DNA of 64,000 nt from Psychroserpens sp. SPM9 (lineage in GTDB: Bacteria > Bacteroidota > Bacteroidia > Flavobacteriales > Flavobacteriaceae). The notes below the pieces were generated by a model, which was not told the origin of the DNA, did no database searches, and worked only from the letters and a program-made list of their open reading frames with translations. The translations under genes were made by a program, and so were the position numbers. Position 1 is the first letter of the stretch, and every line of letters starts with the position of its first letter. Location of the stretch: the NCBI RefSeq assembly GCF_025153525.1, contig NZ_JANZNR010000002.1, positions 310,001-374,000 on the forward strand. The letters are read 5' to 3'. Of the stretch, positions 53,292-61,876 are shown one piece after another.

Positions 53292-55648
53292 GCAATTTTA
53301 AGCTTCGGTTGTACTTGACAAGCTTCCATCTTTTTAAATAACAAGTCTTTATTGATAGGCTTGGTCATGTAATCATTCATACCTAAAGCCATGACTTTTT
53401 GCTGAGTTTCTTCCGTAGCATCAGCAGTAACAGCTATGATTGGTATCTCACTAATAGTATGACCTAATTGTCCGCTTCTAATAATTTTTGTGGCTTCATA
53501 GCCATCCATTACAGGCATTTGAAGATCCATTAATACCACATCAAAAACATCATTTTTTAATGCTTCTAATGCTTCCTGACCATTGTTAACTACAAAAAAG
53601 CTCATTTGAGAATTGGTCGACAACAACTTTTTTATCACCATTTGATTCATCTTATTGTCTTCAACCACTAAAACATGTTGCTTTAGTTTTGCGTGTTGAC
53701 GAGATTGTACTTTAGGTGCTTCAACGTCTTCTATATACTGTAATGGTAATTCAATAAATACATTGGTTCCTTGTTCTAATTTACTTTCGATTTGAATGGA
53801 ACCCTCAAATAATTCAACTAAATGTTTAACGATTGTTAATCCCAGACCAATCCCTCCAAATTGACGCTTATGATTTAAACGCATTTGATTAAAACTATCA
53901 AAAACGTTCTTTTTACTGTTGTCGTCCATACCAATTCCTGTGTCAGCTATTTGAATTGAAAAACGAGAGATATGATTGGGTTGGGGAGAGCATTTTAGTT
54001 TAAACTTAATCTGTCCTTTTTCAGTAAACTTTACAGCATTACTCAACACATTATTTATAATCTGTATGAAGCGCTCAGCATCTCCAATGATCGTCGTAGG
54101 AATTTCATAATCGATATCAAACTTATAGCTTATACCTTTTTTCTCTGCTTCGGATTTCCAGTTATTACTAATTTGATTGACTAGTAAGGACGGATTAAAG
54201 GCTTCGCTTTTAAGTTTGAGCTCATTCTTTTCTATCTTTTCAAAGTCTAAAATATCATTAACATTGCTCAACAAACTTAATGACGCATTTTTAATAACTT
54301 GGTATTGCTCTCTGTCTTCTAAAGTATGTTTTGGGCTTTTTAGTTCTAATTCGGCAATACCCATAATTGCATTAATTGGCGTACGTAATTCATGACTTAT
54401 ATTAGACATAAAGTAGGTTTTCAGCTCACTTATTTCTTCAGATTTTTGAAGCGCTTCTTCTTGTGAATGTTCTTTTTCTTCTCGCAATCTTCTCAATAAA
54501 TTGGTCATTGATAAGGATAAGAAAATGACCTCAAAACCAGAACCAAATTTAGCACTGTTCAAGGTGTAGAAATTATTAGGAATTAAACTTAAGTTATTCA
54601 TCACAAAACCTAATAAACCCAGAACTAAGAAAAATATTCCAACAGAAAAATAAGGGTCAATAGACATACGTTTAATACGCATTTTAAATACTGTTACCAA
54701 TATTAAAATTAAGCTGAACAAACCATTAACATTACTTATTGGGTAAACTAGTTCTAATGTTTTCGGACTTATAAATACCATCACAAATAGAACGGCTAAA
54801 ACGCCATAAATAAGATTATAAGCCTTTTTAAATGATGCCAGTTGCGTATCTACTTTTAAGAAATACTCACAATATTTTAAAAGAAAAAAGTTAGATGATA
54901 ATGCTGTAATCAAAACAGCTCTACTATTTAAAAACCCACCTTCTGGTAATATGTATTGAAAAATAAAACCATCTAGTGCTGCCTGCATTAATCCAATAGA
55001 AAACACATAAATACCATAGTATAAAAAGGTTTTTTCTCTGAGGCTTGAATAAAAGAATAAGTAAATGATACTAGCCAAAAAGAGTAGTCCATAAAACAAT
55101 CCTAAAAACAATTGTTGTTTATAATTCATCATCCAAAAAGACGATTCGTCATAAAGGTTTAAAGGCATGTTAATAGTTTCTCCATCACTTTTAAAATGCA
55201 AATAATACTCTTGTATCGCATTGGGTTGCAGCGTAATTTTAAAAACGGTAAGTCTGTGTGCTACTTGGCGTTCAGAAAAAGCAACTTGATCACCACTTTT
55301 AAATACTTCAACTTCAGATTCTGAAACTTGATACAAATTTGCAATATCTGTGATTGGTCTTGCCGTCTCTAAATAATACGTTTCTTGTTCATCAGACGTA
55401 TTTTCGAGTTGAAATCGAACCCAGAAATTATCAGATGTAAATCCGACACTTTGGTTTTCAGAATTAAAAGGGTGAAAAACTTTAGAGGAGTCGTTTACTA
55501 CAGTTAACACATCAAAATCTTGAGTTTTGACATTTGTAAATTCGGCGTACTCGTAAAGTTGTCCTTTACTTTTTTGCGGATTGAATGGTAAGTCTTGAGC
55601 ATAAACGCTAAGACCTATAAAATAGGTAAGTAGTAGTGTTAGTTTCAT
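53288..55648 (-). CDS. Hybrid sensor histidine kinase with 7TMR-DISM input domain
   Basis: 786 residues from the ATG at 55648, which gives a clean signal peptide (MKLTLLLTYFIGLSVYAQ); a GTG 81 bases upstream is unlikely. Order: extracellular DISMED2-like beta domain (about 25-165), seven transmembrane helices (about 175-385), HisKA with phospho-acceptor His419 in ISHELRTPINAIMG, HATPase with GIGMDD and GGIGLGLTIVKHL (about 515-635), and a receiver domain with Asp708 in VVLMDLQMPVMDGYE. It probably senses a carbohydrate-like or other small ligand. The output partner is not encoded nearby; the orphan state fits phosphotransfer to a distant regulator. Confidence 0.94.
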   Translation of the reverse strand: MKLTLLLTYFIGLSVYAQDLPFNPQKSKGQLYEYAEFTNVKTQDFDVLTVVNDSSKVFHPFNSENQSVGFTSDNFWVRFQLENTSDEQETYYLETARPITDIANLYQVSESEVEVFKSGDQVAFSERQVAHRLTVFKITLQPNAIQEYYLHFKSDGETINMPLNLYDESSFWMMNYKQQLFLGLFYGLLFLASIIYLFFYSSLREKTFLYYGIYVFSIGLMQAALDGFIFQYILPEGGFLNSRAVLITALSSNFFLLKYCEYFLKVDTQLASFKKAYNLIYGVLAVLFVMVFISPKTLELVYPISNVNGLFSLILILVTVFKMRIKRMSIDPYFSVGIFFLVLGLLGFVMNNLSLIPNNFYTLNSAKFGSGFEVIFLSLSMTNLLRRLREEKEHSQEEALQKSEEISELKTYFMSNISHELRTPINAIMGIAELELKSPKHTLEDREQYQVIKNASLSLLSNVNDILDFEKIEKNELKLKSEAFNPSLLVNQISNNWKSEAEKKGISYKFDIDYEIPTTIIGDAERFIQIINNVLSNAVKFTEKGQIKFKLKCSPQPNHISRFSIQIADTGIGMDDNSKKNVFDSFNQMRLNHKRQFGGIGLGLTIVKHLVELFEGSIQIESKLEQGTNVFIELPLQYIEDVEAPKVQSRQHAKLKQHVLVVEDNKMNQMVIKKLLSTNSQMSFFVVNNGQEALEALKNDVFDVVLMDLQMPVMDGYEATKIIRSGQLGHTISEIPIIAVTADATEETQQKVMALGMNDYMTKPINKDLLFKKMEACQVQPKLKIA

Positions 55649-55815
55649 GTTTGGGGCATTTAACTGTGAACAACATACGAGAAAAAAATTAATAATGATT
55701 TTATTTAAAGCTAAAAATCGATAAATCACCTATTTATAGGGTGTAATTCACTTTGTTACAGTAAAAAACACAATAATTACAGCTTAATATCTATAAAAGC
55801 AGTCGCCTTAAGAAT

Positions 55816-55847
55816 ACAAAAACCAAGCTGAAACACGCTTGTTTTTA
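55816..55847 (-). terminator. Possible terminator of the repeat-protein gene group
   Basis: Stem AAAACCAAGC-type arm with GCTTGTTTT (one bulged base) and an eight-base loop, with T runs on both strands, about 70 bases after the stop of the Sel1-like gene. Confidence 0.5.
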
Positions 55848-55917
55848 TAGTATAAGTCCGTTTCATGCTAATATTGAATAGTTTTTAACACGTTTTAGCT
55901 CAATTTCATCCCAATGT

Positions 55918-56913
55918 TTAATGCTTTATTTGATAGAAATTCTTGGCACCAAAGTCTTTAATTAGTTTTGATTTTAATTCTCTTATAGCTGAGATCTCAA
56001 ATTGTTGATACATGTTTTTATTTTGTAAAATAGCATCCAAGAAATCAAGAATAGTTTCTGGGTGACCATCAAAATATATGACTTGATTGAAGTCTATTTT
56101 TTTGGTTGCACTCAAGTCCATTAACCAATCAAAAAGGATTTGATTGTGCTTATAAAATAATGTCTTTAGTGATTTTTTCATGATATGTTCGACTGTAACT
56201 GTATCATTATCAACACAAATAAAAAACTTATTGTAAACATTCCAAAAATCAATCAATTTTGTTCTGTAAGTGCTATCCTTCTTAGTAAGTTTTAGGAATT
56301 GTAATAATTCATTTTCAATACTCGTATCTAAAGTGTTATTAAATGCATCATTATCTACTAAAGAGCATAATCGATTAGACAAATCAAGGACATCTACATA
56401 AAAGTCTATTCGTTTATAATCTTCTTCATTTATATACTGTTTTAAATACTTTTCGTTGTTCTTGGCGTTAATCCATTTAATAGCTTCAGTGTTCTTTTTT
56501 TTAGCACTACTAGCATACCATTTATACGCTCGTAATTTTGAACCAAATTCTTCTAAATTTTCGTAATATTTACCTAATTGGAGTTGTGCTTTATCGTGAC
56601 CCTGTTTGGCGCTTTTAGTTATATAATACTCATAACTATCTTCCACCCATTCTTTATAAAATTGATTGTCTAAAGAATCTAATTCTCGTACTGGGTCTAA
56701 GGCATGCTGCTTTTGATAATACATTTTAAGACTCTTTGAGTTTGAATTAGGCTCCAAGCTTAAACTGGTATTATAGAATACCATTCCTATTTGATACTGC
56801 GCAGAGACATCTCCAGAATCGGCCTTTTGAATCAACACATCAACATTTTGACTGCTGATATCACCTAAAGAAAATAGAACGGTTAAAACGAATACTATTT
56901 GAGTATGATGCAT
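55918..56913 (-). CDS. Secreted Sel1-like repeat protein
   Basis: 331 residues with a signal peptide (ending GDISSQ). Two Sel1-type tetratricopeptide helical repeats are seen: KADSGDVSAQYQIGMVFY at residues 31-48, then SAKQGHDKAQLQLGKYYEN and AYKWYASSAKKKNTEAIKWI around 95-150. The C-terminal 180 residues are helical without recognised repeats (LDLSNRLCSLVDNDAF, LIDFWNVYNKFFICVD). Sel1 repeats serve as protein-protein interaction scaffolds. Third gene of a minus-strand group of secreted repeat proteins; 42 bases after the WG-repeat gene. Function unknown. Confidence 0.82.
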   Translation of the reverse strand: MHHTQIVFVLTVLFSLGDISSQNVDVLIQKADSGDVSAQYQIGMVFYNTSLSLEPNSNSKSLKMYYQKQHALDPVRELDSLDNQFYKEWVEDSYEYYITKSAKQGHDKAQLQLGKYYENLEEFGSKLRAYKWYASSAKKKNTEAIKWINAKNNEKYLKQYINEEDYKRIDFYVDVLDLSNRLCSLVDNDAFNNTLDTSIENELLQFLKLTKKDSTYRTKLIDFWNVYNKFFICVDNDTVTVEHIMKKSLKTLFYKHNQILFDWLMDLSATKKIDFNQVIYFDGHPETILDFLDAILQNKNMYQQFEISAIRELKSKLIKDFGAKNFYQIKH

Positions 56914-56955
56914 GGAATTTTATTTTGGAGTCGATTTATAATGATGATTAAGTGC

Positions 56956-58485
56956 TCATTCTACCCGTTCACCTTTCTTGTTGATGTAGTAACTTTCTCC
57001 ATTAAACAATTCTACTTTTGATTTTTCAAGACCATCTGTAAATGAGAAATAATAGGCTCTTTTATATATGATAGGAATAACGACTTCTCCTTCTTTGTTA
57101 ATAAATCCCCACTTATCATTTAACTGAACCAATGCTAAACCATCATCAAAATCGGAGCACTGGTCATATATTATTGGAACACCGCCTTTCCCTTTAGTAT
57201 TAATCCACCCACATTTACCATCTAATCCAACACTTGCTAATTTGTTCTTAAATGCATATGCAAAATCATATATTGCTGGGATAACAATAGTTCCTTCTTT
57301 ATTAATAAACCCCCAACTACCATTTAATTTAACACCTGCTAATCCATCAGAAAAAGAAGTTGGATCACCATAGTCAGAAGCTGTTTCATCATATTGAAAG
57401 GGAACAATGACATTTTCAGCTTTATCAACATATCCCCATTTACCATTTAATTTAACACTCGCTAATCCTTCTGAAAATATAGATGATTCCTCATAATCAA
57501 TAGAGATAATAACTTTCCCATTTTTATCAATGTGTCCACATTTGCCATTTAACTCTACTTTTGCTAATCCATCATTAAAAGCATCGACATCATCATATAT
57601 TATTGGAATAACAACAGCTCCACTTTTATTTATAAAGCCCCATTTACCATTTAATTGAACATTTGCTAATCCTTCACTAAACCCATAGGAATTATTATAT
57701 TTAAATGATATAACTAGATTGCCATTAATATCAACATACCCATATTTATAATTTTTTTCAACAAGAAAAAGATCTTCTCCCACGCCTTCATGTATATTCC
57801 GTCTCGCAAAATCACCTTCAATGTCATGAGAATTTAACACCTGCTCTCCTTGCTCATTAATAAAGGCAAAACCTCCGTTTATTTTTATATTCATGTATTT
57901 TAAATCAGGAAGCTTTCTTTTTAAATACTTAAATCTTTCTGCAAATGGAGCCAGCCTTGCCTTTCGTTCTTCTTCTCGTTTGATTTCGGCTAAACGTTCA
58001 CGTTCTTTAGCTTCCTTTTCTTTTTCCGCTCGTCTAAGGTCTGCAAGTCGTTCTCGCTCTATTCTAGCTTTTTCTTCTTCGGCTCGTCTAATTTCGGCTA
58101 AACGCTCACGTTCTTTTCTTGCCTTCTCCTCCATGATTCCCTGATCGATTAGCGATTCGTAGGAAGCAATATCTTCTATCACTTTATCGTCTGGATTCAT
58201 ATTATAAAGCTTGTTCAATTCGTCTTTACTACGCTGAAACATTTCAACCTTCATATAGGTCTTAACTTTTAAATTTTGAATTTTCGCAGATTTCATTCCT
58301 TTTGAAATTGCTTCGATTTCTTTTATTTTATCCAACACATCCCAATATTTACCTTGCTCATATAATTTCTCAGCGCTTATAATTTTAACTTTTATCTTAT
58401 TTATTGTTGCCTTATCCAGATTTTGCGAATTAACAAATTGAAAACAACTCAGGGCTATAATAAATATTGCGATTATTTTTTTCAT
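56956..58485 (-). CDS. Secreted protein with coiled-coil and WG (KWG) repeats
   Basis: 509 residues with a signal peptide (ending QFVNSQ). Residues 25-115 look like helical TPR-type hairpins (YEQGKYWDVLDKIKEIE). Residues 120-180 are a highly charged helix with three copies of an 18-residue unit, RERLAEIRRAEEEKARIE-like, at residues 126, 144 and 162. Residues 196-509 are about nine WG repeats, for example GKWGFINKSGAVVIPIIYDD and GKWGYVDKAENVIVPFQYDE, which probably form a beta-propeller-like or solenoid scaffold. Two bases separate it from the preceding gene on the same strand. No enzyme domain; likely a structural or adhesion-type component. Confidence 0.88.
   Translation of the reverse strand: MKKIIAIFIIALSCFQFVNSQNLDKATINKIKVKIISAEKLYEQGKYWDVLDKIKEIEAISKGMKSAKIQNLKVKTYMKVEMFQRSKDELNKLYNMNPDDKVIEDIASYESLIDQGIMEEKARKERERLAEIRRAEEEKARIERERLADLRRAEKEKEAKERERLAEIKREEERKARLAPFAERFKYLKRKLPDLKYMNIKINGGFAFINEQGEQVLNSHDIEGDFARRNIHEGVGEDLFLVEKNYKYGYVDINGNLVISFKYNNSYGFSEGLANVQLNGKWGFINKSGAVVIPIIYDDVDAFNDGLAKVELNGKCGHIDKNGKVIISIDYEESSIFSEGLASVKLNGKWGYVDKAENVIVPFQYDETASDYGDPTSFSDGLAGVKLNGSWGFINKEGTIVIPAIYDFAYAFKNKLASVGLDGKCGWINTKGKGGVPIIYDQCSDFDDGLALVQLNDKWGFINKEGEVVIPIIYKRAYYFSFTDGLEKSKVELFNGESYYINKKGERVE
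57949..58110 (-). repeat. 54-base tandem repeat coding for an 18-residue helical unit
   Basis: Three tandem units of exactly 54 bases, each starting with RERLA at residues 126, 144 and 162 of the WG-repeat protein. 18 residues equal five alpha-helical turns, so the RERLA face is in register. Confidence 0.75.
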
Positions 58486-58487
58486 AA

Positions 58488-59696
58488 TTATCTGTATCTT
58501 GATTTTATACTATTTTGCCAGTTATATAATTCGATTTTACATTTTTTCTTTTTAATTTCTTTTTGCTTTTTTTCTAATGCCTTTTTCCGTTCCCTTGCCT
58601 TTTCTTCTCTTTCTTTACGAGCACTAAACTGCTGAAAGGTCTCCTTATTAGGGTCGTGACTTTCTATTGCTATTAATTTCAATGGGCCTCCAGTATGAGC
58701 TCTTGAATAAGAAAAATCAATTTCAAAACCATCATCAATAAACTCTCCATTAAAATCAACAAACCCTACTTTATAGGCCGTACAAGTTTCATAGCAAAAT
58801 TTTGATTCTAATTCTTTTCTTACCTTAGCAATACCCATTTTATATTCTAATATTTCCCAGTCTCGATAAGGAATTAAAGGTTTTCCTCGACTATTAATGA
58901 CACCTGTTAATCCATTTTTATAATCAATTTTAAAGTCGGTATCGTCTTCTGCAGAATCTAGCATCGCATCTAAATTATTATCTTTAGTTTTTGATGCCTC
59001 ACTACTACTCGATAATAAATCATCCAGATTATTTGATACTTTTTTTTTGCTGTCAGAATCACCATCTAAAAGGTCATCCAAGTTATTGGAACTAGGTTTA
59101 TTTGTTCGTCCCGTTTCTTTTAAAAAATCATCCAGATTTTTTGTTTTCTTTTTCGGTTCAACTTTAGACGCTGCTAATAAGTCATCCAGATTTGAAATCT
59201 CTTGATCTAATTTAGAAACCTCAACATCATGTTTTATTCTATCTGTTTCTTCTTCGCCTTCCGCTTTTTTAATTCCATTTAAGTGATTGTTAATTTTTTT
59301 GAAATTATCGTTAAGTCTATCTATTCGTTTTTGTAAGGCTAAACTGTAACTAAACTTATTACCTAATGATGTGCGGAGTATGTCAATTTCTCTTGCCTTC
59401 TCTTTTAAACCGCTCTCTTGAATTGAATACAATACGGCTTGAATATCTTTTTTCTTTTGGATTAATATTTTTTTATCAGAATTTAAACTGAATGAATTAG
59501 GCGATAAAGATCTTGTGTTTTTTTCATGCTGAAGCTTCGATGCTGCATAGTCATCTTCCAGTTTTTTAAGTGCTGCTCTAATTGCTTGAACTCGCTTTTG
59601 CGCTTCAGTCACAGGTTCAGCTTCAAGAATAACGCTTTGACTTAGAATTATAGATGGAATCATGAAGAGTATTACTATTGCTATTTTGAATTTCAT
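58488..59696 (-). CDS. Secreted protein with five NLDDLL motifs at 18-residue spacing
   Basis: 402 residues with a signal peptide (MKFKIAIVILFMIPSIILSQ). Residues 30-165 form a coiled coil. Residues 169-246 carry NLDDLL, NLDDFL, NLDDLL, NLDDLL and NLDAML at 169, 187, 205, 223 and 241, each 18 residues apart, separated by Ser/Lys-rich linkers. One WG-like unit follows (LTGVINSRGKPLIPYRDWEI), linking it to the next gene's product, and the C-terminus is a basic helix (EREEKARERKKALEKK). It overlaps nothing and lies 2 bases before the WG gene. Function unknown; the motif looks like a repeated docking peptide. Confidence 0.82.
   Translation of the reverse strand: MKFKIAIVILFMIPSIILSQSVILEAEPVTEAQKRVQAIRAALKKLEDDYAASKLQHEKNTRSLSPNSFSLNSDKKILIQKKKDIQAVLYSIQESGLKEKAREIDILRTSLGNKFSYSLALQKRIDRLNDNFKKINNHLNGIKKAEGEEETDRIKHDVEVSKLDQEISNLDDLLAASKVEPKKKTKNLDDFLKETGRTNKPSSNNLDDLLDGDSDSKKKVSNNLDDLLSSSSEASKTKDNNLDAMLDSAEDDTDFKIDYKNGLTGVINSRGKPLIPYRDWEILEYKMGIAKVRKELESKFCYETCTAYKVGFVDFNGEFIDDGFEIDFSYSRAHTGGPLKLIAIESHDPNKETFQQFSARKEREEKARERKKALEKKQKEIKKKKCKIELYNWQNSIKSRYR
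58959..59192 (-). repeat. 54-base-period repeats coding for NLDDLL motifs
   Basis: Five short repeats at exact 54-base spacing. Only the hexapeptide core is kept; the linkers between differ in sequence but not in length. Confidence 0.8.
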
Positions 59697-59917
59697 TGTT
59701 GAAATTTTAATTTTTAATTTACGAAATTATTTAAGCTGCACTCGTCAAATTGAATATTATTTGATGTGTTTTAGAAATAAAACAATAAATGAACTAACTA
59801 ATTATGAGAGTATTGACCTCATTGGGTAGCTAAAAACCTATCAGAATGGTAGTCTTTTAAGAAAGTGTTCTTTAAACACACGGATAAAAAAACCTCTGTA
59901 CAAAAGTCTTAAACACT

Positions 59918-60343
59918 TTATTGTTTACGATAACTTATGCCTGAAATTTCAATATTATCATTAATCATTTCTACCTGTTCTGTACTATTAATAATATAAT
60001 GTGGATTGTTAGATTGTGTAAACAGCTTATCAAATAGCATCAGGTCTAAATAGGTCGTAGTAATGTCTTGTAAAGCTTGTTGGTTTTGTAATAACTGAGT
60101 TATTGAACCATAATTAATGGTTGTAAATGCTGAGGTTTCATTTTGTGCTTCATCATCCTGTTTTATTTCGTCTCTGACACTGTTATAAGTATCTTCAATA
60201 AGGGCGATAAACTCATGACTAGCTAGAATGATTTTATATTTGGAAACCTCTAGATTTGTATAATCAAACCTTCCATAATTGAGTCCGGAGTTTACGCTTA
60301 TTAAACTTTTATCAACCCGCAAGCCATTAATAGATACTTTCAT
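59918..60343 (-). CDS. Hypothetical cytoplasmic protein
   Basis: 141 residues from an ATG at 60343 (a GTG one codon earlier is also possible). No signal peptide, unlike the three downstream genes. The start MKVSINGLRVDKSLISVNSG is strand-like; the middle (FIALIEDTYNSVRDEIKQDD; ITQLLQNQQALQDITTTYLD) is helical and acidic. Family not recognised. It lies 221 bases upstream of the NLDDLL-protein gene on the same strand and may have its own promoter. No terminator was seen after it. Confidence 0.7.
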   Translation of the reverse strand: MKVSINGLRVDKSLISVNSGLNYGRFDYTNLEVSKYKIILASHEFIALIEDTYNSVRDEIKQDDEAQNETSAFTTINYGSITQLLQNQQALQDITTTYLDLMLFDKLFTQSNNPHYIINSTEQVEMINDNIEISGISYRKQ

Positions 60344-60425
60344 CACATCTATTGGATTTGATTCACCTGCATATTAGACAATTTAAACGTTGCATTCAGA
60401 GTCAACTAACTGGTTATGATTATAG

Positions 60426-60499
60426 TGGAGCATATCGGATTCGAACCGATCGCCTCTACGCTGCCAGCGTAGCGCTCTAGCCAAATGAGCTAATGCCCC
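60426..60499 (-). tRNA. tRNA-Ala (anticodon GGC)
   Basis: 74 bases on the minus strand fold as a standard cloverleaf: acceptor GGGGCAT with ATGCTCC, anticodon stem CTACG/CGTAG with loop CTGGCAG (anticodon GGC, reading GCC and GCU), and a T arm with GGTTCGAATCC. The acceptor contains the G3-U70 wobble pair that marks alanine tRNAs. The discriminator base is A; CCA is not encoded (the next bases are CTA) and must be added afterwards. Confidence 0.97.
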
Positions 60500-60506
60500 A
60501 GTTATG

Positions 60507-61301
60507 TTATTTCAATCCGCCTAATACTAAAACAGGTAACGCGCTACTAAAATCTTTCTTTAGTATCGTATTCTTTTCCCATGTCTTAGCAAAAAATCCG
60601 CGTTTACGCCTTACAACGCACAATAAGTCCGGATTGTTATTTTTATAATGTTCTAAGACTCCTTGATAGGTCGTCGCATTTTCAGCAATGGTAGTATTAG
60701 TGATTAAACGAGATAAGTCGTCGTTGATATCAAAATCACCTTCATTGTGAAATGGCGTCTTTACCAGCAGTAAATTTAAAACCGCTTTAAATTGATTTTT
60801 AATAGCTTTCAGCGGATCTAAAGCATTTTCTTTTCTGATGATTGCAGATTTAACCGCCAACAATATTTTTACTATAGGTTTGTATACATAGCCTTCGGGA
60901 ACGATTAAAGCCGGTATATTGGTTTGCTTTACAATCTTTCCAGATGTTTTTCCTAAATACACTTCATCTTTAATCGAGTTGGTTCTAGGCTCTAATATTA
61001 TTAGGTCTACGCTCAAAGCTTTACAAGCCAACTCAATAGTATCTACAAGTTTTCCTTTAAATGTTTTAATAACAACATCAACGCCTTTGGTGTCTATTTT
61101 AGAAACATGTCCTTTTAAAAAGGCAAGGCTTTCACGCTCTAAAATATGATCTACCTTAATCATCGTGCCTGCTTTAGTGTAAACATTATATATCTGTACA
61201 ACATATAATTTAGCTCCAAAAGCTCTAGCAAAATCAACAGCATACTGCAAATGACTTTCGGCGTTTTTAGAGGAACCAACAGGAACAAGAATAGACTTCA
61301 T
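60507..61301 (-). CDS. Universal stress protein (UspA family)
   Basis: 264 residues, two tandem Usp-like halves. The first (1-140) is clear: MKSILVPVGSSKNAESHLQYA, then LGKTSGKIVKQTNIPALIVP as the nucleotide-loop end. The second (150-264) is more divergent (KILLAVKSAIIRKENALDPL; LLCVVRRKRGFF; ALPVLVLGGL). Such proteins bind ATP or other ligands and act in stress survival or metabolism; the exact role is unknown. Eight bases beyond its stop begins the tRNA-Ala gene on the same strand. Confidence 0.92.
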   Translation of the reverse strand: MKSILVPVGSSKNAESHLQYAVDFARAFGAKLYVVQIYNVYTKAGTMIKVDHILERESLAFLKGHVSKIDTKGVDVVIKTFKGKLVDTIELACKALSVDLIILEPRTNSIKDEVYLGKTSGKIVKQTNIPALIVPEGYVYKPIVKILLAVKSAIIRKENALDPLKAIKNQFKAVLNLLLVKTPFHNEGDFDINDDLSRLITNTTIAENATTYQGVLEHYKNNNPDLLCVVRRKRGFFAKTWEKNTILKKDFSSALPVLVLGGLK

Positions 61302-61318
61302 AATAAAATATTTAAAAG

Positions 61319-61326
61319 TAACTTTG
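61319..61326 (+). promoter_or_regulatory. Putative -7 box of the acetyltransferase operon
   Basis: TAACTTTG, perfect TAnnTTTG, about 50 bases before the ATG at 61376. Confidence 0.5.
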
Positions 61327-61375
61327 CATAAATTTTGGGTAAAGGTAACTAATTATGACTTTATTATAATTGCAA

Positions 61376-61876
61376 ATGATTCGTAAAGCAACTTTTAATG
61401 ATGTAGCAGGTATTATAAAAATGACCAAAGCGTGTGCGAAACATATGATAAGCAATGGTATTTTTCAATGGAACGAACACTATCCAAATCCGACTGCTTT
61501 TGAAAATGATATTCAGAGAAACGAACTTTATGTTCTAGATCTAGAAGGGACTATTAAAGGTTGTGTGGTTGTGTCTACTTTTATGGACGATGAGTATAGT
61601 CCTGTGACATGGTTAACACCTAATGAGCATAATATGTACATCCATCGTTTAGCTATTCATCCTGAATTTCAAGGACAAGGGTATGCTCAAAAGCTTATGG
61701 ATTTTGCGGAGGGACTTGCCAAAAAACAAAAAGCGACTTCTATTCGTTTAGATACCTTTTCTCAAAACAAACGCAACCAAACATTTTATGAACTTCGAGG
61801 ATATCAACGCTTGGGAACTATTTATTTTCCGAAGCAAAGTGAGCATCCTTTTTACTGCTATGAATTAGTCATTTGA
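61376..61876 (+). CDS. GNAT-family N-acetyltransferase
   Basis: 166 residues from the ATG at 61376 (MIRKATFNDVAGII); a TTG two codons earlier is less likely. The acetyl-CoA loop is in IHRLAIHPEFQGQGYAQKLMDFAE (shown here to the essential QGQGYA), followed by IRLDTFSQNKRNQTFYELRGY, a typical motif-B end. Substrate unknown. Its stop overlaps the start of the MATE gene (TTGA), suggesting coupled expression of acetyltransferase and exporter. Confidence 0.9.
   Translation: MIRKATFNDVAGIIKMTKACAKHMISNGIFQWNEHYPNPTAFENDIQRNELYVLDLEGTIKGCVVVSTFMDDEYSPVTWLTPNEHNMYIHRLAIHPEFQGQGYAQKLMDFAEGLAKKQKATSIRLDTFSQNKRNQTFYELRGYQRLGTIYFPKQSEHPFYCYELVI

Noticed and set aside
57893-58144. Frame opposite the charged repeats of the WG protein
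   Set aside because: The repetitive Ser/Arg-rich translation is a by-product of the 54-base repeats on the coding strand.
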